A DNA stretch of 64,000 bases from Aquabacterium sp. (GTDB lineage: Bacteria > Pseudomonadota > Gammaproteobacteria > Burkholderiales > Burkholderiaceae_C). Below the pieces are notes generated by a model. It saw only the letters and a program-made list of their open reading frames with translations, made no database searches and had not been told where the DNA came from. The stretch lies in the NCBI RefSeq assembly GCF_021768455.1, contig NZ_JAIZVX010000001.1, forward strand, positions 1 to 64,000, read 5' to 3'. Positions 60,183-64,000 of the stretch are shown one piece after another. Within the stretch, counting starts at the first letter, position 1. Every line of letters begins with the position of its first letter. The position numbers were made by a program, and so were the translations under genes.

Positions 60183-61046
60183 ATGAGCTACCAAAGCGTT
60201 TTCGCCCCCAAGCTGTTTGAAGGCCGCACCGTCATCGTCACGGGTGGCGGCAGTGGCATCGGCCGCTGCACAGCCCATGAGCTCGCCTCACTGGGCGCCA
60301 CGGTGGCCATATGGGGCCGCACCGAAGAAAAGCTGGAAGCGGTGCGGCAGGAAATCGAAGCCGACGGCGGCCGGGTCAGCACACACGTGTGCGACATCCG
60401 CGACGAGCCGCAAGTGATCGCCTGCATCGAGGCGGTGCTGGCGCAGCATGGCCGCATCGACGGCCTGGTCAACAACGCCGGCGGCCAATACCGCACCCCC
60501 ATGGAGACCATTTCAACCAAGGGCTTTGAGGCGGTCGTGCGCAACAACCTCACGGGTGGCTTCATCGTCATGCGGGAGGTCTACACCCGCTGGATGAAAG
60601 ACAACGGCGGCGCCATGGTGAACATCATCGCCGACATCTGGAATGGCTGGCCGGATTTCGCCCACTCTGCTGCGGCACGCGGGGGCATGCTCACCTTGTC
60701 GGAAACCGCCGCCTGCGAATGGGCCGAGTCTGGGGTGCGCGTCAACACGGTCGCCCCGGGTGGCATCGCCTCCAGCGGCTTTGATCGCTACACCCCGGAA
60801 GCCAAGGCCAAGATCCTGGAATTCCCGGCAGGGGTGCCGCTGCAGCGCTATGGCACGGAGTCCGAAATCTCCGCGGCCATCGTCTACCTGCTTTCACCCG
60901 CGGCGGCCTACATCACGGGCTCGTGCATCCGTGTGGATGGCGGCACGCCCAATGCCCGCAACACCTGGAAGCTCAAGGCCCACCAGCGCAATGCGCCGTT
61001 CCAGGGCTTCCACCGTGCCGAACTGCCTGAGCTGCTCAAGCGCTGA
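60183..61046 (+). CDS. SDR, enoyl-CoA reductase-like (PECR/DECR type)
   Basis: Short-chain dehydrogenase of 287 residues: GRTVIVTGGGSGIGRCTAHELASLGATVAIWGRTEEKL, GLVNNAGGQYRTPMETISTKGFEAVVRNNLTGGF, and HSAAARGGMLTLSETAACEWAESGVRVNTVAPGGIASSGFDRY. The classic YxxxK pair is absent (HSAAARGGM), as in peroxisomal trans-2-enoyl-CoA reductase and dienoyl-CoA reductases. ATG 60183 follows GGAG by about 9 nt. It lies 61 bp after the AliB-like gene and 6 bp before the phosphatase gene. Confidence 0.85.
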   Translation: MSYQSVFAPKLFEGRTVIVTGGGSGIGRCTAHELASLGATVAIWGRTEEKLEAVRQEIEADGGRVSTHVCDIRDEPQVIACIEAVLAQHGRIDGLVNNAGGQYRTPMETISTKGFEAVVRNNLTGGFIVMREVYTRWMKDNGGAMVNIIADIWNGWPDFAHSAAARGGMLTLSETAACEWAESGVRVNTVAPGGIASSGFDRYTPEAKAKILEFPAGVPLQRYGTESEISAAIVYLLSPAAAYITGSCIRVDGGTPNARNTWKLKAHQRNAPFQGFHRAELPELLKR

Positions 61047-61052
61047 AGCAGC

Positions 61053-61817
61053 ATGTCCACGCCCTTGACGGCCGAACGCCGCATCGCACTGCAAGGTGCC
61101 ATCAACTGCCGTGACCTGGGTGGACTCTGCACCCCTGATGGCCGGCGTGTGCGCCGGGGCATGCTGTTTCGTGCCGACTCGTTGGCCGATCTGTCCGACA
61201 GCGACCAGGCGCTGTTGAAGGGCTTGCGACTGCGCCATGTATTTGACCTTCGCCACGAAGATGAGCGTCGCCTGCGCCCCAATCGGCTGCCCGACGATGC
61301 CGCGCTGCAGGTGCACGAAATCGGCTTTTATCCCCAGGGTGCACATTCCTTGATGGCGCGGGTGAGGCAGCGCGCCATCGGCAAGGACGAGGCCTGGCAG
61401 ACGATGTTCGACATGTACCGCCTGATGCCCATTCACCAGGCACCGCATTTCAGTCGGCTGTTGATGCAACTGAGTGGCCCACATGGGCTGCCCGCGCTGA
61501 TTCATTGCACCAGCGGCAAGGACCGCACGGGCGTTGCCACGGCCATGGTGCTGTCGGCGTTGGGCGTGTCTCACCAGGAGATCCTGAGCGATTACCTGCT
61601 GACCAACCGCCATCGGCGCGACCTGAGCTTCATGCTGGGCACCGATGTGGACCCCGAAGTGCTCGATGTGGTCAAGGCGGCCGACGCCCGCTTCCTGCAA
61701 GCGGCCCTGGATGTCATGGCCAGCGATGCAGGCGGCACGCAAGGCTTTCTGCGCAACAGGCTTGGCTTGACGCAGGCCACCCAACAGCGTCTGCAAGATC
61801 AACTGCTGGAGGCCTGA
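61053..61817 (+). CDS. Tyrosine-protein phosphatase family protein (PTP3/SidD-like CX5R)
   Basis: Cytoplasmic dual-specificity-type phosphatase of 254 residues: the substrate-binding N-terminus INCRDLGGLCTPDGRRVRRGMLFRADSLADLSDSD and the active-site loop IHCTSGKDRTGVATAMVLSALG, with Cys and Arg spaced as CX5R. It is co-oriented with the SDR (6-bp gap) and the small membrane protein. Its place in a catabolic operon is unusual; it could dephosphorylate a protein, lipid or the product of the phosphotransferase at 46.3 kb. That link is speculative. Confidence 0.87.
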   Translation: MSTPLTAERRIALQGAINCRDLGGLCTPDGRRVRRGMLFRADSLADLSDSDQALLKGLRLRHVFDLRHEDERRLRPNRLPDDAALQVHEIGFYPQGAHSLMARVRQRAIGKDEAWQTMFDMYRLMPIHQAPHFSRLLMQLSGPHGLPALIHCTSGKDRTGVATAMVLSALGVSHQEILSDYLLTNRHRRDLSFMLGTDVDPEVLDVVKAADARFLQAALDVMASDAGGTQGFLRNRLGLTQATQQRLQDQLLEA

Positions 61818-61833
61818 CGGCCCCCTCCCCACC

Positions 61834-62196
61834 ATGCTCACCCCGATGACCCTTGTTCAAATCGCTTTCTCCATGTTGGCCGCCGGCGCTTGTGGTGGCC
61901 TGCTCTTCACCCTGCTCATCGCCTTGAAGGTCCGATACCCTCGATGGTTTGGCGCTGCCCACGGGCTGATCGGCCTGTCTGCATTGGGCGTCCTGGGCTA
62001 TGCCTTGTCACACGTGGCAAGGCCCATTCCCGACACGGCCTTGTGGGCAGTCGGGCTGTTGGGCTCGGCCGGGTGTGGTGGCCTGGTGCTGTTTCGCCTC
62101 ATGAAGCCCAAGGGCTCACGCTTGGGGCTGGCGCTGCTGCACGGCAGCCTTGCTTTGGCTGGCGTGTACCTCCTCTATCGATTCACCGCTGCGTGA
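61834..62196 (+). CDS. Small four-helix membrane protein
   Basis: A 120-residue protein of unknown family with about four hydrophobic helices (VQIAFSMLAAGACGGLLFTLLIALKV, GAAHGLIGLSALGVLGYALSHV, ALWAVGLLGSAGCGGLVLF, LALLHGSLALAGVYLLYRF). It lies 16 bp after the phosphatase gene and is probably co-transcribed. I cannot propose a function. Confidence 0.75.
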   Translation: MLTPMTLVQIAFSMLAAGACGGLLFTLLIALKVRYPRWFGAAHGLIGLSALGVLGYALSHVARPIPDTALWAVGLLGSAGCGGLVLFRLMKPKGSRLGLALLHGSLALAGVYLLYRFTAA

Positions 62197-62218
62197 CCGC
62201 GACTTGTCGTCAGTGAAA

Positions 62219-62232
62219 GTACCCATGCGCAC
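62219..62232. promoter_or_regulatory. Palindromic motif site F (GTACCCATGCGCAC)
   Basis: Matches GTACGCATGCGTAC at 12 of 14 positions. It lies in the 210-bp gap upstream of the desaturase-reductase fusion gene, 175-188 bp from its presumed TTG start. Candidate operator. Confidence 0.45.
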
Positions 62233-62406
62233 CATCTGAAAGGATGGCGACCTGCCATACCCCTTCTTTGCATGATGTCTTCTACAGCGACAACGCCGTG
62301 CGCTCCGGGAGCGTCCGCCGGTCGATCGCCCACATTCGCCGCCAGCCGACCTGATTCTCATCACCATCGTCCAGCAGCGCGGCCATCTGAAAACAGGAGA
62401 CTCATC

Positions 62407-64000
62407 TTGGCCTTGACCAGAAACCTTGATGCGCGGGAAGTACTCAATCAGATCGTCAACGATCCCAGGTACCCCGATGTCATGCACGTGCCGCTCATCT
62501 CACCCCAGCAGATCGTGCTGGCCGTGAGCGCGCTGGGCATCTTTGGCTTGGCCACCTACGGTGCCCTCGCGGGCTTCATCCCGGTGTGGGTGGCCATGCT
62601 GCTCAACCTCGTGGCGGTCTACCTGTCGTTCACGCCCTTGCACGATGCGTCGCATCGCGCCGTGTCCAGCAGCCCCTTCCTCAACGATGCCATCGGCATC
62701 ATCACGGGGCAACTGCTTCTGCCGGCCGTCAACATGACGGTCTTTCGGGCCATCCACATGGACCATCACCGCTACACGGGGCAAGAAGGCCGTGACCCGG
62801 ACACCGCCTTCGTGATGCCGCCCAAGCCCTTTGGCCTGTTCTATCTGATGTTCGCCGACGTCCATTGGGTGCTCTGGTATCTGAAACATGGGCGGCACAT
62901 CTGGTCACGCAAGGTGGCCATCTACCTCGCGCTCTTGCTCGTGACCATGGTGGCCGTTCACGTCGCCTTCCTCGTCTCGCCCTGGTGGAAGGCCTTCCTG
63001 CTTCTTTACGTGATCCCGCAGCGCGTGGGCCTGGGCGTGGTGGCGTACACGTTCGCGCACATCCAGCATCCTGAAGGGCTCACCTGGGACAAGGCCCCCT
63101 TCCAGTCCACCATGTACATGCGCGGCCACTCGCCCTTGCGCCGTCTCTTGTTCGGGCAGGAGGAACACATCATCCATCACGTCGTGCCGCACATTCCATG
63201 GTTCAAGTACAAGCGTGTGTGGGACCTGGCCAATGGCGTGCTGAAGCGGCAAGAGATCCCCTCACGCAGCTGGTTCGCCGGCCCTGGCGAGATTGCCGTG
63301 CCCGGGCCCGACGCTCAGCAGCCGATTCCTGTGAGGGTGACGGCCGTTCACGACGAGGTACCAGGCATCCGTGCCATTGCGCTCCGGACGATCGATGGCC
63401 GCGACCTCCCGGCCGATGCGGGCGCGCATGTCGATGTGCACCTGCAGGCCCAGGGCATGGTCCGCCAATACTCCGTGGTGAGCGCCGGGAACGGGCAGAT
63501 CACGTTGGCAGTGAAGCGCGAAGACCATGGCCGCGGTGGCTCGGTGGCGATGCACGCACTGCGCGTGGGAGACACGCTGGCAATCAGCAAACCGCGCAAC
63601 AACTTTGTCCTCTATGAAAGCGCCCCGCGGTTTCTGCTGGTGGCTGGGGGCATCGGCATCACCGCCTTGCTGCCAATGGCTCGACGCCTGAAGTCCCTCG
63701 GCAAGCCCTTTGCCCTGCATGTCTGTGCACGTGACCAGGCTGCAGTGCCCTTCATGGACGAGTTGCTGCGATGTGGTGCCCACATCCATGTCGACACGCT
63801 ACCAGGGCGTTCCTCGCTGGACCCCGACGCACTGCTCGCCGAGCATGACGGTGCGACCATGCTCTACCTGTGCGGCCCCCAGGGCTTCATGGCATCGATG
63901 CGCGCTGCAGCCGCTCGCCAGGGTTGGGCACCTGCACAGATTCGCGTCGAGAACTTCGGCACCTTGCGACAATCTGGCGAAGAAGATCGGCCTTTCACGG
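62407..64000 (+). CDS. Fatty acid desaturase/hydroxylase fused to VanB-type flavin reductase (3'-truncated)
   Basis: Missing from the ORF track because it runs off the window, but open from 62407 to 64000. The first 290 or so residues are a membrane desaturase/hydroxylase with His boxes HDASH (79-83), HMDHH (117-121) and HIIHHVVPH, and helices between. The following part is a ferredoxin reductase of the phthalate-dioxygenase-reductase/VanB class: RQYSVVSAG (flavin), LLVAGGIGITALLPMARRL (nucleotide), and LYLCGPQGFMASMR. A C-terminal [2Fe-2S] domain would be expected beyond the edge. TTG 62407 has AGGAGA upstream. This would be a self-sufficient membrane oxygenase or desaturase. Confidence 0.85.
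   Translation, partial: MALTRNLDAREVLNQIVNDPRYPDVMHVPLISPQQIVLAVSALGIFGLATYGALAGFIPVWVAMLLNLVAVYLSFTPLHDASHRAVSSSPFLNDAIGIITGQLLLPAVNMTVFRAIHMDHHRYTGQEGRDPDTAFVMPPKPFGLFYLMFADVHWVLWYLKHGRHIWSRKVAIYLALLLVTMVAVHVAFLVSPWWKAFLLLYVIPQRVGLGVVAYTFAHIQHPEGLTWDKAPFQSTMYMRGHSPLRRLLFGQEEHIIHHVVPHIPWFKYKRVWDLANGVLKRQEIPSRSWFAGPGEIAVPGPDAQQPIPVRVTAVHDEVPGIRAIALRTIDGRDLPADAGAHVDVHLQAQGMVRQYSVVSAGNGQITLAVKREDHGRGGSVAMHALRVGDTLAISKPRNNFVLYESAPRFLLVAGGIGITALLPMARRLKSLGKPFALHVCARDQAAVPFMDELLRCGAHIHVDTLPGRSSLDPDALLAEHDGATMLYLCGPQGFMASMRAAAARQGWAPAQIRVENFGTLRQSGEEDRPFT

Noticed and set aside
1-64000. CRISPR arrays, insertion sequences, tRNA or rRNA genes
   Set aside because: Looked for regularly spaced repeats, transposase motifs and cloverleaf or rRNA sequences by eye; none seen.

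Overview
The window is about 64 kb of high-GC, densely packed bacterial chromosome. Protein character suggests a betaproteobacterium of the order Burkholderiales; this is my inference, because no rRNA or other marker gene lies in the window. I saw no tRNA, rRNA, CRISPR array, transposase or phage gene. Almost every gene belongs to organic-acid or hydrocarbon catabolism, and many neighbours are separated by 4-bp overlaps.

Layout. (1) 0-2.7 kb: the end of a TRAP transporter (DctP, fused DctQM). (2) 2.7-13.6 kb, minus strand: a nine-gene operon headed by the fused isobutyryl-CoA mutase icmF, with a cobalamin adenosyltransferase, thiolase, 3-hydroxybutyryl-CoA dehydrogenase, acyl-CoA dehydrogenase, B12-binding-like protein, AcuI/YhdH-type reductase and enoyl-CoA hydratase. 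Together these could take isobutyryl-CoA to acetyl-CoA. A divergent AraC-type regulator lies at 13.8 kb. (3) 15-20 kb, minus: CitE-like CoA lyase, two acyl-CoA dehydrogenases and etfBA. (4) 20.2-28.3 kb, minus: an operon with BadH- and BadI-like enzymes (alicyclic beta-oxidation and ring opening), a hydratase with a decayed FadJ-like tail, two MaoC-type hydratases, a CoA-transferase, an SCP2-type thiolase and an HMG-CoA-synthase-like/DUF35 fusion. (5) 28.4-34.5 kb: acetoacetyl-CoA synthetase, SDRs, a MarR regulator and an aldehyde dehydrogenase. (6) 34.6-37.3 kb: a large MalT-type LuxR (LAL) regulator. (7) 37.7-44.8 kb, plus: alcohol dehydrogenase, XylM-like membrane hydroxylase, XylA-like reductase, two paralogous membrane proteins flanking a NorE/NorF-like pair, an enoyl-CoA hydratase and a DUF2834 protein. 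(8) 44.8-55.5 kb, minus: a hydrophobic-substrate envelope operon (DUF1302 outer-membrane protein, two DUF1329 proteins, YCF48-like protein, RND/MMPL permease) followed by a phosphotransferase and two uncharacterised proteins. (9) 55.8-62.2 kb: acyl-CoA ligase, MDR reductase, MaoC, AliB-like acyl-CoA dehydrogenase, PECR-like SDR, phosphatase and a small membrane protein. (10) 62.4 kb to the end: a membrane desaturase/hydroxylase fused to a flavin reductase, cut by the window edge.

Working model (inference): a hydrophobic alicyclic compound carrying a methyl group, for example a p-menthane-type monoterpene, enters through the DUF1302/DUF1329/RND system. The XylM/XylA-like pair hydroxylates it. 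The alcohol and aldehyde dehydrogenases oxidise it to a carboxylate, and the AMP-dependent ligase makes the CoA ester. AliB-like dehydrogenation, hydration, BadH-like oxidation and BadI-like ring hydrolysis then give a pimeloyl-type CoA for beta-oxidation. Branched C4 fragments could be finished by the IcmF operon. Several promoters in the second half carry a shared near-palindrome, GTACGCATGCGTAC, which suggests one regulon linking these operons.
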